Assembly (NCBI GenBank): GCA_910578805.1
Contig: CAJTRS010000002.1
Location: 69,457-133,456, forward strand
DNA length: 64,000 nucleotides
Reading direction: 5' to 3'
Origin: an uncultured Muribaculaceae bacterium
GTDB lineage: Bacteria > Bacteroidota > Bacteroidia > Bacteroidales > Muribaculaceae
The notes under the pieces are model-generated. The model searched no databases. It was not told where the DNA came from and worked only from the letters and a program-made list of their open reading frames with translations. Both the position numbers and the translations under genes were made by a program. Each line of letters starts with the position of its first letter. Position 1 is the first letter of the stretch. Of this stretch, positions 51,121 through 60,288 are shown in pieces.

Positions 51121-52311
51121 ATGAAACGTAGATTCCGTCCCGGACTTTTGGTCCGTATTGTTGTGGCGATAATTCTCGGTATTGCCATAGGTCATGTGTC
51201 GCCGATGTGGTTCAGCCGGTTATGTGCCACGGTTAATGGTATATTCGGTGAATTTCTCGGATTTATCATACCGCTTATCATTCTCGGGTTTGTGTCGCCG
51301 GCCATAGCCGATCTCGGATCGCGGGCAGGCAAAATGCTTGTGTTTACCGCATTGCTTGCATATGCCGCCACTCTGTTTGCGGGGTTTACATCTTATATTA
51401 CCGGATCGTGGCTGTTTCCATCGATGCTCGATGGCGGCACGGCTGCCACGGTGGAGGAGGCCGGAGACATCATAGAGCCTTTTTTCAAAATGCCTATGCC
51501 GGCGTTGATGCCGGTAATGACCTCGTTGGTGCTGGCTTTTATGCTCGGATTGGGTATCGCTTATATAAAAGGTGGGGCCTTGCGCAGGGGGCTGTGTGAG
51601 TTCCGTGACATAGTGTCGCTTACGATCAACAGGGTGGTTATTCCATTTTTGCCAGTTTACATTTTCGGTATATTCCTTAACATGACGGTGACAGGGCAGG
51701 TAGGCGGGATACTTGTCACGTTTATCAGGATTATAGCGGTGATATTTGTGCTTCATGTGCTGATCCTCGTGCTGCAATACTGTGTGGCGGCGTGCTTTAT
51801 GCGTAAGAATCCGTTTAAGATGTTGTGGGGAATGATGCCGGCCTATTTCACGGCGTTAGGTACCCAGTCATCGGCGGCCACAATACCTGTGACCCTGCGG
51901 CAGACGGTCAGAATGGGTGTGAGTGAAGATGTGGCGGGATTCGCGGTGCCGTTGTGTGCCACTATACACATGTCGGGCAGTACTCTCAAGATTGTGGCCT
52001 GTGCCCTTGCCATAATGATTATGGAGGGTATCCCTTATGATGCCGGCCTGTTTGCCGGATTTATAGCTATGATAGGTGTCACAATCATTGCCGCTCCGGG
52101 TATTCCCGGCGGAGCGATAATGGCATCGTTGGGATTGTTGTCGTCAATTTTGGGATTTACCGAAGAGCAGAATGCACTCATGATAGCTCTTTATATATCC
52201 ATGGACAGTTTCGGTACGGCATGTAATGTGACGGGCGATGGAGCCATAGCGGCCATAGTCGATAGGTTTTTCGGAAAAAAAGACAGCGATGCTGCAATTA
52301 ATGGACTGTGA
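51121..52311 (+). CDS. Dicarboxylate/amino acid:cation symporter (DAACS family)
   Basis: This 396-residue inner-membrane transporter has about eight helices and two re-entrant loops. FLGFIIPLIILGFVSPAIADLG and GTQSSAATIPVTLRQT (the Ser-rich re-entrant loop), then ATIHMSGSTLKIVACALA and ASLGLLSSILGFTEEQNALMIALYISMDSFGTACNVTGDGAIA match the GltP/DctA/SstT family. The substrate is probably glutamate, aspartate, serine or a C4-dicarboxylate and cannot be fixed from sequence alone. Confidence 0.9.
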   Translation: MKRRFRPGLLVRIVVAIILGIAIGHVSPMWFSRLCATVNGIFGEFLGFIIPLIILGFVSPAIADLGSRAGKMLVFTALLAYAATLFAGFTSYITGSWLFPSMLDGGTAATVEEAGDIIEPFFKMPMPALMPVMTSLVLAFMLGLGIAYIKGGALRRGLCEFRDIVSLTINRVVIPFLPVYIFGIFLNMTVTGQVGGILVTFIRIIAVIFVLHVLILVLQYCVAACFMRKNPFKMLWGMMPAYFTALGTQSSAATIPVTLRQTVRMGVSEDVAGFAVPLCATIHMSGSTLKIVACALAIMIMEGIPYDAGLFAGFIAMIGVTIIAAPGIPGGAIMASLGLLSSILGFTEEQNALMIALYISMDSFGTACNVTGDGAIAAIVDRFFGKKDSDAAINGL

Positions 52312-52369
52312 CGAGCGTCTATTGTGATATAATAATAGATCAGTATAATTTAAAACTAAAATTTTACAC

Positions 52370-53296
52370 ATGGATTTGCTTAAAGTAGAGCACGTATCGA
52401 AAACATTCGGCACACACCGTGCTTTAGATGATGTGTCACTCTCGGTGCCCGAGGGTAAAATATACGGGTTGCTGGGGCCTAACGGCGCGGGAAAGACTAC
52501 CCTTATCCGCATAATAAACCACATAACGGCTCCTGACAGCGGAGAAGTTATATTTGACGGTCATCGTCTGTCGCAGGACGACGTGGCCCGGATAGGATAT
52601 CTTCCCGAGGAGCGCGGACTGTACAAAAAGATGAAAGTAGGGGAGCAGGCCGTGTTTTTCGCCCAGCTCAAGGGCTTGTCGCGACAGGAGGCTGTCAGAG
52701 AGTTGAAACGTTGGTTTGAGCGGTTCGGGATTTCCTCGTGGTGGAACCGCCGTGTCAACGAACTTTCCAAAGGTATGGCGCAGAAAGTACAGTTTATAGT
52801 CACCGTGCTCCACCGTCCGAAACTGCTGATTTTCGATGAGCCGTTTTCGGGATTCGATCCGATCAATGCCAATCTTCTGCGTGATGAGATACTGCGGCTT
52901 AAAGCGGAGGGCTTTACCGTGATATTCAGTACACACAATATGTCGTCGGTGGAGGAAATATGTGACAATATCACATTGATCAATCAGGGACGTAATATCC
53001 TTACCGGCAATGTGGAGGAGCTGCGTCGTCAATACACGCACGGCAAGTACTCCATGGTTTTCGAAGGCGATGCCACAGCATTGGCCGGAGTTCTGGAGCC
53101 AATGGTTTCGGCTCACGCCATGCGGGTCGATGACCGCGGCCGCAGTGTGATGGATATAACCCTTACTCCCGAAGCCTCACTGCACGATGCCATAGCGTCA
53201 GCCAATGATGCCGTGCGGCTATGTGCCGTAAATGAGGTGATGGCCTCGATGAACGATATATTTATCTCGGCCGTGCAGTCTAATACCGTGTCTTGA
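52370..53296 (+). CDS. ABC transporter ATP-binding protein (NatA-like)
   Basis: This 308-residue ATPase has Walker A GPNGAGKTT near residue 38, Q-loop region YLPEERGLYKKM, the signature LSKGMAQKVQF, Walker B LLIFDEPFSGFDP, and the switch His in FSTHNM. A C-terminal DUF4162-type extension of about 80 residues follows. It pairs with the permease, whose start lies 33 bases after this stop, as a NatAB-like exporter. The signature has KGMAQK instead of SGGQ, which is common in this subfamily. Confidence 0.9.
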   Translation: MDLLKVEHVSKTFGTHRALDDVSLSVPEGKIYGLLGPNGAGKTTLIRIINHITAPDSGEVIFDGHRLSQDDVARIGYLPEERGLYKKMKVGEQAVFFAQLKGLSRQEAVRELKRWFERFGISSWWNRRVNELSKGMAQKVQFIVTVLHRPKLLIFDEPFSGFDPINANLLRDEILRLKAEGFTVIFSTHNMSSVEEICDNITLINQGRNILTGNVEELRRQYTHGKYSMVFEGDATALAGVLEPMVSAHAMRVDDRGRSVMDITLTPEASLHDAIASANDAVRLCAVNEVMASMNDIFISAVQSNTVS

Positions 53297-53328
53297 TTTC
53301 CTCATCTATTCAATCAGTAAAAATTACG

Positions 53329-54633
53329 ATGATAAACATTATAATCCGACGCGAGTATATGGAGCGCGTCACCAAAAAAAGTTTTATAATCACCACATTG
53401 TTGATGCCGGTGCTGATGCTTGCCATGATGCTGATGCCGATATTGATCGAACAGTTTGCGGGAAGAGACAGCCGTAAGGTGGTGGTGATGGATCAGTGTG
53501 GTCTTATAGCGCCTTCGCTTCAAAGCGATGCTATGGTGGTTTTTGACAATGCTGCAGTTGACAATGTCGATGAAGCCCTGGCCGACGAAAGTGTAGATGC
53601 GGTGCTTGTGATTCCCGATAATATAATGAATAACGGCGGAGTAATGCAGTTTTACACCAAGGGTTCCTCATCGTTGGCTCTTGAAAGCGCCATCACAGGT
53701 CAGGTCAACGACATAATAGAGACCAACAGACTTAAGAATTACAACATAGACAATCTCAGCGAGATTATCGATGCGGTGCATTCCGATGTGGCTCTACAGA
53801 GCATACGTACGGACGAGGACGGTTCTACACGTGAGTCCTCCACAGTGTTGAGCTATCTGTTGGGTATTGTGCTTACGTTTCTGCTCTATATGTGCCTGTT
53901 GCTTTACGGCCAGATGGTGATGACGAGCATCATCGAAGAGAAAAACAACCGTGTGCTTGAGATCATAGTGTCATCGGTAAAGCCTACAAAACTGATGCTC
54001 GGCAAGATATGCGGCATAGGTCTTGTGGCCGTGACGCAGATTGTGATCTGGGGTGTGCTTCTGGCTTCCATATCGGCATTTGTGCTTCCGGCGGTGATGT
54101 CGCCGCAAGTGTCGGCCGATCTGACGGCATACGGTACTGCCGGCGTCGATCCGACGCAGCTCAGCACCGACATTGATATGTTGCAAATGATGTCTATGCT
54201 CGGCGACACAATGTATATACTTCAGCTCTTCGGGCTATTGTTGTTGTTCCTTATAGGAGGATTCATGCTCTATGCCGCCATCTATGCCGCTATCGGTTCG
54301 GCTGTTGACAACATACAAGACGCCAGTCAGCTCCAGTCGATAATAGTGATACCTGTGGTGCTCGGCATCGTATTCGGCATGTCGGCCGCATCTGATCCTT
54401 CATCAACGCTCTCGATGTGGACCTCTATGATTCCGTTTACATCACCGATGGTAATGATGGCCCGCATACCTTTCGGCATCTCGGCGTGGGAGATAGTGAC
54501 TTCGTTGGTCATACTCTATGTGTCATTTTTCATAATGGTCTGGGTGGCTGCCAAGATATATCGCGTGGGCATCTTCATGTACGGCAAGAAACCTACGGTG
54601 AAAGAGCTTATACGCTGGGCCCGCTACAAGTAA
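53329..54633 (+). CDS. ABC transporter permease (NatB/ABC-2 type)
   Basis: This 434-residue membrane protein has an N-terminal helix (about 22-42), a large external domain (about 45-185), and then five C-terminal helices starting with LSYLLGIVLTFLLYMCLLLYG. The segment MTSIIEEKNNRVLEIIVSSVKPTKLMLGKI is the hallmark of the ABC-2/NatB family. The start at 53329 (MINIIIRREYMERV) is typical. Function is probably export (sodium/drug) with the ATPase upstream, and the substrate is unknown. Confidence 0.9.
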   Translation: MINIIIRREYMERVTKKSFIITTLLMPVLMLAMMLMPILIEQFAGRDSRKVVVMDQCGLIAPSLQSDAMVVFDNAAVDNVDEALADESVDAVLVIPDNIMNNGGVMQFYTKGSSSLALESAITGQVNDIIETNRLKNYNIDNLSEIIDAVHSDVALQSIRTDEDGSTRESSTVLSYLLGIVLTFLLYMCLLLYGQMVMTSIIEEKNNRVLEIIVSSVKPTKLMLGKICGIGLVAVTQIVIWGVLLASISAFVLPAVMSPQVSADLTAYGTAGVDPTQLSTDIDMLQMMSMLGDTMYILQLFGLLLLFLIGGFMLYAAIYAAIGSAVDNIQDASQLQSIIVIPVVLGIVFGMSAASDPSSTLSMWTSMIPFTSPMVMMARIPFGISAWEIVTSLVILYVSFFIMVWVAAKIYRVGIFMYGKKPTVKELIRWARYK

Positions 54634-54661
54634 CAGGCATTTTTTGACTAAAGTTATTGTC

Positions 54662-54702
54662 GCGCAGTTGCAAGGTGTGAATCTTTGCAACTGCGCTGTT
54701 TA
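54662..54702 (+). terminator. Terminator after the ABC permease gene
   Basis: GCGCAGTTGCAA and TTGCAACTGCGC form a perfect 12-bp stem around an 11-base loop, followed by TGTTTATG. It insulates the rpoD gene from the ABC operon. Confidence 0.7.
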
Positions 54703-54755
54703 TGTACGATTTTTGACTTGTGAAAATTAATTTAGGAAATATTGTGTGGAGTGGA

Positions 54756-54787
54756 GTTGGTTTTGTTAGGGAAAATGCGTAACTTCG
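54756..54787 (+). promoter_or_regulatory. Possible promoter of rpoD
   Basis: GTTG (54756-54759) and TAACTTCG (54780-54787) with a 20-base spacer resemble the -33/-7 pair. TTCG departs from TTTG, so strength is uncertain. The ATG is 25 bases on. Confidence 0.35.
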
Positions 54788-54811
54788 CGCGTTTAAACTC
54801 ATAAAGTAGCA

Positions 54812-55672
54812 ATGAGGCAATTAAAGATTACAAAATCAATCACTAACCGCGAAAGCGCTTCGCTTGACAAGTACCTACAGGAGATAGGCCGTGAGGAACT
54901 CATATCCGTGGAGGAGGAAGTCGAATTGGCGCAGCGCATTCGTCAGGGAGATCAAAAGGCGTTGGAGAAACTCACGCGTGCAAATCTTCGCTTCGTGGTA
55001 TCGGTGGCCAAGCAGTATCAGAACCAAGGTCTTAGCTTGCCCGATTTGATCAACGAAGGTAATCTCGGCCTGATAAAGGCAGCACAGAAATTTGATGAGA
55101 CCCGCGGCTTTAAATTTATTTCCTATGCGGTGTGGTGGATCCGTCAGTCTATTCTTCAGGCATTGGCCGAGCAGTCGCGCATAGTCAGATTGCCGCTCAA
55201 TCAGGTGGGCTCGCTTAATAAGATAAGCAAGGCTCTGTCGAAATTCGAGCAGGATCATGAGCGCCGACCTTCGGCCGAGGAACTTGCCGAAAGGCTTGAT
55301 GTGCCTGTTGATAAGATAGCCGATACATTGAAAGTGTCAGGCCGTCACATATCGGTCGATGCACCTTTTGTCGAAGGCGAGGATAACAGTCTGCTTGATG
55401 TGCTTACCAATGACGATTCGCCTATGGCCGATGCCACACTTACTCAGGAGTCGCTTGCCAAGGAGGTGGACAGAGCATTGCGTCAGCTTCATGAACGTGA
55501 GCGTGAGATTCTGAAGATGTTTTTCGGAATAGGCTGTCAGGAGATGACGCTTGAGGAGATAGGCGCCAAGTTTGACCTTACGCGCGAGCGTGTCCGTCAG
55601 ATAAAGGAGAAGGCCATACGCAGATTGAAAGGGCAGAAGAGCAAGTTGCTCAAGCCGTATCTCGGTCAGTGA
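54812..55672 (+). CDS. rpoD: Primary RNA polymerase sigma factor (RpoD/SigA type)
   Basis: This 286-residue sigma-70 factor is the housekeeping sigma of the Bacteroidota type. Region 1.1 is missing and region 1.2 starts at [16 protein letters not shown]. Region 2 has [30 protein letters not shown] and the DNA-melting [17 protein letters not shown]. Region 3 follows, and region 4 ([38 protein letters not shown]) binds the -33 element. It recognises the TTTG/TAnnTTTG promoters seen throughout this window. Confidence 0.96.
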   Translation: MRQLKITKSITNRESASLDKYLQEIGREELISVEEEVELAQRIRQGDQKALEKLTRANLRFVVSVAKQYQNQGLSLPDLINEGNLGLIKAAQKFDETRGFKFISYAVWWIRQSILQALAEQSRIVRLPLNQVGSLNKISKALSKFEQDHERRPSAEELAERLDVPVDKIADTLKVSGRHISVDAPFVEGEDNSLLDVLTNDDSPMADATLTQESLAKEVDRALRQLHEREREILKMFFGIGCQEMTLEEIGAKFDLTRERVRQIKEKAIRRLKGQKSKLLKPYLGQ

Positions 55673-55717
55673 TCCACGTGCGGTCACCGCACAAATCAGG
55701 AGAAAATTCATTTTCAT

Positions 55718-55752
55718 GAAGAGTGTTTCGCAATGCGGAGCGCTCTTCTTTG
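55718..55752 (+). terminator. Terminator of rpoD
   Basis: GAAGAGTGTTTCGCA pairs imperfectly (G-T pairs) with GGAGCGCTCTTC, followed by TTTGTT. It lies about 45 bases after the rpoD stop. Confidence 0.55.
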
Positions 55753-55772
55753 TTATGGCAGGGTAAAAGAAT

Positions 55773-55814
55773 AATCCGGCAAGAAATGCGGATTGCCGCG
55801 TTACTTGCCGGATT
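55773..55814 (-). terminator. Terminator of the GH20 hexosaminidase gene
   Basis: AATCCGGCAAG and CTTGCCGGATT form a perfect 11-bp stem around a 20-base loop that contains a smaller GCGG/CCGC hairpin. On minus it is followed by ATTCTTTTAC. Confidence 0.55.
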
Positions 55815-55841
55815 GTGCCGGTTATTGTGGGCTAAGAGTGA

Positions 55842-58166
55842 TCAGTCCACTACTATTTCGTCAACGAAGAGGAAGCCGGGCTTGCCTTCTCCTATGCCGT
55901 GCCATGCAGGTAGTGATTTTTCGCACAATGCGGTCACTTTAACATAGCGTGCGGTTACGGGATTGAACTTTAGGGTGTGGGAGTAGATGTCGATGATATG
56001 TCCGGTCATTGTGGGGTATTGTTCGGAGGCCACTTCGCGGAATTCATTGCCGTCGGTTGATACAGCCACGGTGATACCGCGGGTGTCGAATATCCAGTTT
56101 GGGGTATTGACGAGAGTGCGCATTGTCACTGACGATATTTCCTTGTCGGAACCGAGGTCGATGGTGGCGGCCAGACTGGTGCCTTCAAAACCGATCCATT
56201 CGCCGGTGTTGAAGCTTGAGGCTCCGAAGCGTCCGTCGGTAAGGAGTGATGCGCCGGTGGATTTGTAGCGCGAGTGGGGCTCGTTGTCCAAAGTCACGGG
56301 CGATGAGGTGGCTTTGTTGAATGACACGCTGTCGGTCCACACGCGGCTTTTGCCTGAGGGGCGTATGGCCACGGCTTTGATTTTGGCGGTCTTGTCGAGG
56401 ACCACGGAGCCGGTGTAGGGTGTGGAGTTCTCGTCAGGTTCGGTGCCATCGAGAGTGTAATAGATAGGGGCGCCGTCAATGGTTGACAGGTTGGTCTTTA
56501 TGACGTGGTTCTCAAAATCGGATTCGAGGCCGCCCTGAATGTCGAATATGTGTTTGGCGTAGTTGTAGCCGAGACGGTCATAGTGGCTTATAAGGGCCGG
56601 AAGGCGATGGGAGAAGTCGGCATAATCTTTCTTTTCAGGTGCGGTCCACTGCACTTCGGCCATAGCGGCGAGGCGGGGGAGCTCCATGTACTGGACGTGG
56701 TGTAATGAACCGATGTATTCGGTCCATAGGTTGGCCTGGGCGCCGAGTATGTGTCCGGCCTGTTCGGGGGTGAGCGATGAACTTACAGGTTCGAGGCTGT
56801 AAACTTTTTCTACGGACACAAAACCGCCTATTCCGAGGGGTTCGCTGTCGAGGTCCTGTGACTGAGAGTAGTCGAAGTAACAGAAGTTGGTAGGGGTGAG
56901 TATCGCATCATGACCCTGCCGTGCGGTTTCAACCGCCGCCTCTTCGCCGCGCCATGACATTACTGTGGCACCGGGGAAAAGTCCGCCTTCGAGTATTTCG
57001 TCCCAGCCTATCATTTTGCGGTTCAGTGAGCTGAGTGTATTGGCGGCATGTTCCATAACGAAAGTCTGTAATTTCTGCTCGGCACTGCTGTGGGAATCCT
57101 TCTTAAGCCCGAGCTTTTTTATGCGGGCCTGGCATTTGGGGCATTTTTCCCAACGTACTTTGGGGCATTCGTCACCACCGATGTGAATGTATTCCGAGGG
57201 GAATATGTCGCAGATTTCCTTGAGGACGTTATCGATAAACTGCAGGGTGGAGTCGTTGCCGGCGCAGAGCACATCATCGGCCACACCCCAGCGCTGCCAT
57301 ACTTCGTAGGGGCCACCGGTGCAACCGAGTTGCGGATAAGCGGCGAGAGCTCCGAGCATGTGGCCGGGAAGGTCTATTTCCGGGATTACGGTGATATGGC
57401 GGTCGGCGGCATATTTGACTATGTCGCGGGCTTCGTCCTGGGTGTAGAATCCGCCGTAAGGTATGCTGTCGGAGGTTTCGAAATCATGTCCCACGCAGGT
57501 GCCTTTGCGTTTGGAGCCGATCTCGGTGAGGAGGGGATATTTCTTTATTTCTATTCTCCAGCCCTGATCGTCGGTGATGTGCCAGTGGAATTTATTTATG
57601 TTGTGCAGGGCCAGCATGTCGATGAATTCTTTTACAGAGTCAACGGGGAAGTAGTGACGTGATGTGTCGAAGTGTGCGCCTCGGTAGGAGAAACGGGGCT
57701 GGTCTGTGATGGTTACCGCCGGATAGGTGACTTTGCCCTTTCCGGTGGCAGGGGTGGCCTTGCGGAGGGTCTGAATGCCGTAGAAGTTGCCTGCCGCAGA
57801 AGCACCATCGATGATTATGAGCTTGTCGGTTACCGTAAGCCGGTAGGCCTCGTCATTGTCCGCCGACAGAGTGTCGGTGAGGACTATGGCGTCATTTTCG
57901 GGTGCGGCATCTGTGATTTCGGGTTTGAATCCGGTGAGTGATTCGATGTAGCCGGCGAGGAAATTGGCATTGTTTTCCAACCGGGTGTTGCCTTCAGGGT
58001 AACTGATCACGGTAGAGCCGCTGAGTGTGAATGCACCGTTGTTGTCGGCAGTGGTGATCTCTTGAGGCAGTGGAATAACCCGATAATTGGCTTCCCGCGC
58101 CGGATCGGAACCGCACGAGGAAAGAAGAATTCCGGCACTCAATGCAAGCGCTGCAATTTTTTTCAT
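55842..58166 (-). CDS. Beta-N-acetylhexosaminidase (GH20), lipoprotein
   Basis: This 774-residue enzyme is predicted to remove terminal GlcNAc/GalNAc from host glycans or wall fragments. The lipid Cys is at residue 18. A GH20b N-terminal domain is at about 25-150. The GH20 barrel has FHWHITDDQGWRIEIKKYP, IPEIDLPGHM and IHIGGDECPKVRW with the catalytic Asp-Glu pair, and a WTEYIG segment late. C-terminal parts include a chitobiase-type domain (APIYYTLDGTEPDENSTPYTG) and a discoidin-like module. The protein is outer-membrane or surface attached. A -7 box is at 58235-58242. Confidence 0.94.
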   Translation of the reverse strand: MKKIAALALSAGILLSSCGSDPAREANYRVIPLPQEITTADNNGAFTLSGSTVISYPEGNTRLENNANFLAGYIESLTGFKPEITDAAPENDAIVLTDTLSADNDEAYRLTVTDKLIIIDGASAAGNFYGIQTLRKATPATGKGKVTYPAVTITDQPRFSYRGAHFDTSRHYFPVDSVKEFIDMLALHNINKFHWHITDDQGWRIEIKKYPLLTEIGSKRKGTCVGHDFETSDSIPYGGFYTQDEARDIVKYAADRHITVIPEIDLPGHMLGALAAYPQLGCTGGPYEVWQRWGVADDVLCAGNDSTLQFIDNVLKEICDIFPSEYIHIGGDECPKVRWEKCPKCQARIKKLGLKKDSHSSAEQKLQTFVMEHAANTLSSLNRKMIGWDEILEGGLFPGATVMSWRGEEAAVETARQGHDAILTPTNFCYFDYSQSQDLDSEPLGIGGFVSVEKVYSLEPVSSSLTPEQAGHILGAQANLWTEYIGSLHHVQYMELPRLAAMAEVQWTAPEKKDYADFSHRLPALISHYDRLGYNYAKHIFDIQGGLESDFENHVIKTNLSTIDGAPIYYTLDGTEPDENSTPYTGSVVLDKTAKIKAVAIRPSGKSRVWTDSVSFNKATSSPVTLDNEPHSRYKSTGASLLTDGRFGASSFNTGEWIGFEGTSLAATIDLGSDKEISSVTMRTLVNTPNWIFDTRGITVAVSTDGNEFREVASEQYPTMTGHIIDIYSHTLKFNPVTARYVKVTALCEKSLPAWHGIGEGKPGFLFVDEIVVD

Positions 58167-58234
58167 GTGATAAGGATATGTGTTAGGTTAAATAATAAAT
58201 TGATATTAAACAACGTAGTCTTCTAAGGCGAAGT

Positions 58235-58242
58235 CAAAGATA
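58235..58242 (-). promoter_or_regulatory. -7 box of the GH20 gene
   Basis: CAAAGATA reads TATCTTTG on minus, 69 bases before the GH20 ATG. Confidence 0.45.
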
Positions 58243-58414
58243 CGGATAATTAGCGAGATTACGGCATGATTACGGAAATAAAAGTGCAACCAAGCAGATA
58301 TGTACCCGAACAACAACATCAAATACTATAGGCCATGACCAAGAGACAACGTGATGGATTGTTTATTAGTAAGTGTTACAAACGAGTGTTTTGATAGATA
58401 AATAAGTCAAAACA

Positions 58415-58445
58415 TTTGTGAAAATGGAATTTCGGTGTATATTTG
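58415..58445 (+). promoter_or_regulatory. Promoter upstream of the DUF4878 lipoprotein gene
   Basis: TTTG (58415-58418), a 19-base spacer and TATATTTG (58438-58445) form an excellent consensus. The nearest plus-strand gene starts 298 bases downstream, so the leader is unusually long. Confidence 0.65.
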
Positions 58446-58743
58446 CGAAATCATTCGAGAGTCGGTTGCAGAGGCATTCCGATATGAGCGTATTATGAAA
58501 TGAACATCGACATGGTTATGGGCCATGCAGATGCTCGAAAAGGTGTTATTGAAATTTTACTTTGGTATTCAACCCCGGCGGTTTAGAGCATTGATAAAAG
58601 ATGGAATGACAATGGTATTTGTCCGATTGGTGATGCAACGTCAAGGCCTGAATACCGGATAAGACAGAGATACATTCCTCACATCTTTTTTGTATCAAAT
58701 CCGAAATGCCGAACAGGGGAGTGATAGGCAACGAAATTTAATT

Positions 58744-59157
58744 ATGAGAACAAGAGATCTTCTGTTTGTTGTCCTGGCGGTTATTGCGCCGTTTATCTTT
58801 GCTTCATGTGGTGTGGATCAGTCTGATCCGAAAAGTGTGGCTGATGCAGCCATAAAATACCAGTCGGAATATGATTACAAAGGCATGATCACCCTTGTCA
58901 ATCCCGATGACAAGAATGTAATCGAGAGATTCGAGAGGTTTCAGACGATTCGGGATAAAATGAAAGAAGACGGTTCCGCAAAAGAGGACAAAAAGTATAA
59001 CTATGAATTCAAGTCCATTAAGGACGGTTATACTCCCGATGAGAAGACTGTGGTTTATTCTTATTACGATAGTGAATACTCGGGTGGTTTCAAATTTGAC
59101 AAGAGTGTCGAACTCAAAAGAACTGACGGCAAGTGGTATCTGAAATCGATTAAGTAA
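58744..59157 (+). CDS. DUF4878-like small lipoprotein
   Basis: This 137-residue protein has its lipid Cys at residue 22. The mature part (DPKSVADAAIKYQSEYDYKGMITLVNPDD, then SVELKRTDGKWYLKSIK) fits the DUF4878 group, a small NTF2/lumazine-binding-like fold of unknown function. It is rich in Lys, Asp and Tyr. The ATG at 58744 gives a clean lipoprotein signal, while a longer upstream frame does not. It is a single gene closed by a strong terminator. Confidence 0.75.
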   Translation: MRTRDLLFVVLAVIAPFIFASCGVDQSDPKSVADAAIKYQSEYDYKGMITLVNPDDKNVIERFERFQTIRDKMKEDGSAKEDKKYNYEFKSIKDGYTPDEKTVVYSYYDSEYSGGFKFDKSVELKRTDGKWYLKSIK

Positions 59158-59240
59158 GGGTTTGCTTTAGAGTTATAATTATCGATGGAATACAATCTTG
59201 TATTTGCATGATGAAATGTAAATCAAGGTATTCGACAATA

Positions 59241-59283
59241 AATAATCAGCCACTTAGCTTCATGCTAAGTGGCTGATTATTTA
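59241..59283. terminator. Strong bidirectional terminator after the DUF4878 gene
   Basis: AATAATCAGCCACTTAGC and its complement form an 17-18 bp stem around TTCAT, ending TTATTTATTG. It lies between the DUF4878 gene (plus) and the cupin gene (minus). Confidence 0.8.
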
Positions 59284-59351
59284 TTGTGGATTCGCAGAAT
59301 GTCTGCAAATTTATAGAGCCTGGTTGTGCGATTTACAAGAATTTCGGTCGG

Positions 59352-59762
59352 TTACAGCAGGCTTTTACGTTCGGTTATCTCTGCGTCGGTCATGGTATAT
59401 CCTTCGAGGCTACCCTCTTTGGCCTGCAGGCAAATGTAGGTCATAGGTTCTGCAGAGGTACATTTGAGATTGCGGTCGCAACCTGTGGACACACGGATTA
59501 CCGAGCCTTCGGCTACGTCAAACACATCGTTGTTGACCTGAAATTTGCCTGCTCCAGAGAGTATGATATAATTCTCCTCGTTTTCTTTATGATTGTGGAA
59601 AAATGGAACAGCAGCGCCGCAGGGGAGTGTGCCGAATGAAATTTCACACGATGTAGAGCCTGTGGCGTCTTTCACAAACTGTTTGCCTTCGAATGAATGG
59701 AGACACCCTACTGAGACATGGGCGAATTTTTCGCCGGAATTGAGTAATTTTACTTCGTTCAT
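59352..59762 (-). CDS. Cupin domain protein
   Basis: This 136-residue protein has one conserved cupin barrel: motif 1 FFHNHKENEENYIILSGAG with His, His and Glu as likely metal ligands, and motif 2 VAEGSVIRVSTGCDRNLK, where the usual His is less clear. It is a small cytoplasmic metal-binding protein or enzyme of unknown substrate. It is divergent from the HxlR regulator gene, with a shared 144-base control region, so it is a likely regulatory target. Confidence 0.82.
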   Translation of the reverse strand: MNEVKLLNSGEKFAHVSVGCLHSFEGKQFVKDATGSTSCEISFGTLPCGAAVPFFHNHKENEENYIILSGAGKFQVNNDVFDVAEGSVIRVSTGCDRNLKCTSAEPMTYICLQAKEGSLEGYTMTDAEITERKSLL

Positions 59763-59825
59763 TTGTACTATATTTAGAATTTATGGTTAGCTTTGCAATG
59801 GATAGCCGCTATTGTTTTGATAGCG

Positions 59826-59857
59826 CAAAGTTAATGTCTAAATCTCCGTTTTGCAAG
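59826..59857 (-). promoter_or_regulatory. Promoter of the cupin gene
   Basis: On minus, CTTG (CAAG at 59854-59857) and TAACTTTG (CAAAGTTA at 59826-59833) are separated by 20 bases. Confidence 0.5.
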
Positions 59858-59879
59858 ACGTTACGTTTGCGAAATATAG

Positions 59880-59893
59880 TTACTTAAAAGTAA
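59880..59893. promoter_or_regulatory. Candidate HxlR operator palindrome
   Basis: TTACTT-AA-AAGTAA is a near-perfect palindrome 14 bases before the HxlR start and downstream of a possible plus-strand -7 box TACGTTTG (59862-59869). This placement suits autorepression and control of the cupin gene. Confidence 0.4.
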
Positions 59894-59906
59894 GCAATTA
59901 CTGATT

Positions 59907-60269
59907 ATGAATGCGTTGCCGCTCAAAGAAAATTTAAAAAAATATACGGGCATAGAGTCATGCCCGATAAGAAACATAATCGCCCGATTTTCCGGCAAGT
60001 GGTCGATTTTGATATTGTGCATATTGGCAGAAAACGAGGCTACAAGGTTCAATGAGATCGGCAAAGCCATTCCGGATATTTCGCCTAAAGTGTTGACAGA
60101 TACATTGAAGAGCCTTGAATCGGTCGGTTTGATTTCAAGAAAGCTTTATGCCGAGATACCACCCAAAGTGGAATACTCATTGACCGGACTTGGCAAAAGC
60201 CTTATGCCGCATCTGGAAAGTCTTATAGGCTGGGCATTGGAAAATTTCGAGACTGTTCACTGTAAGTGA
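59907..60269 (+). CDS. HxlR-family transcriptional regulator
   Basis: This 120-residue winged-helix protein has the core RFSGKWSILILCILAENEATRFNEIGKAIPDISPKVLTDTLKSLESVGLISRK, which is the HxlR signature, followed by a wing (PPKVEYSLTGLGKSL). A conserved Cys at residue 19, before the core, is the position used for redox sensing in YodB/HypR-type members. It probably binds the palindrome at 59880-59893 and controls the divergent cupin gene. The signal is unknown. Confidence 0.9.
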   Translation: MNALPLKENLKKYTGIESCPIRNIIARFSGKWSILILCILAENEATRFNEIGKAIPDISPKVLTDTLKSLESVGLISRKLYAEIPPKVEYSLTGLGKSLMPHLESLIGWALENFETVHCK

Positions 60270-60288
60270 CCGGCCGGAATTCGGGTTA

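Larger units (their letters stand above)
58167..58743. other. 577-base intergenic region with divergent promoters and long leader
   Basis: It holds the GH20 -7 box on minus (58235-58242), the plus-strand promoter at 58415-58445, and about 290 bases of apparent untranslated leader before the DUF4878 gene. I saw no convincing reading frame, no repeat and no recognised RNA family in it. Confidence 0.45.
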
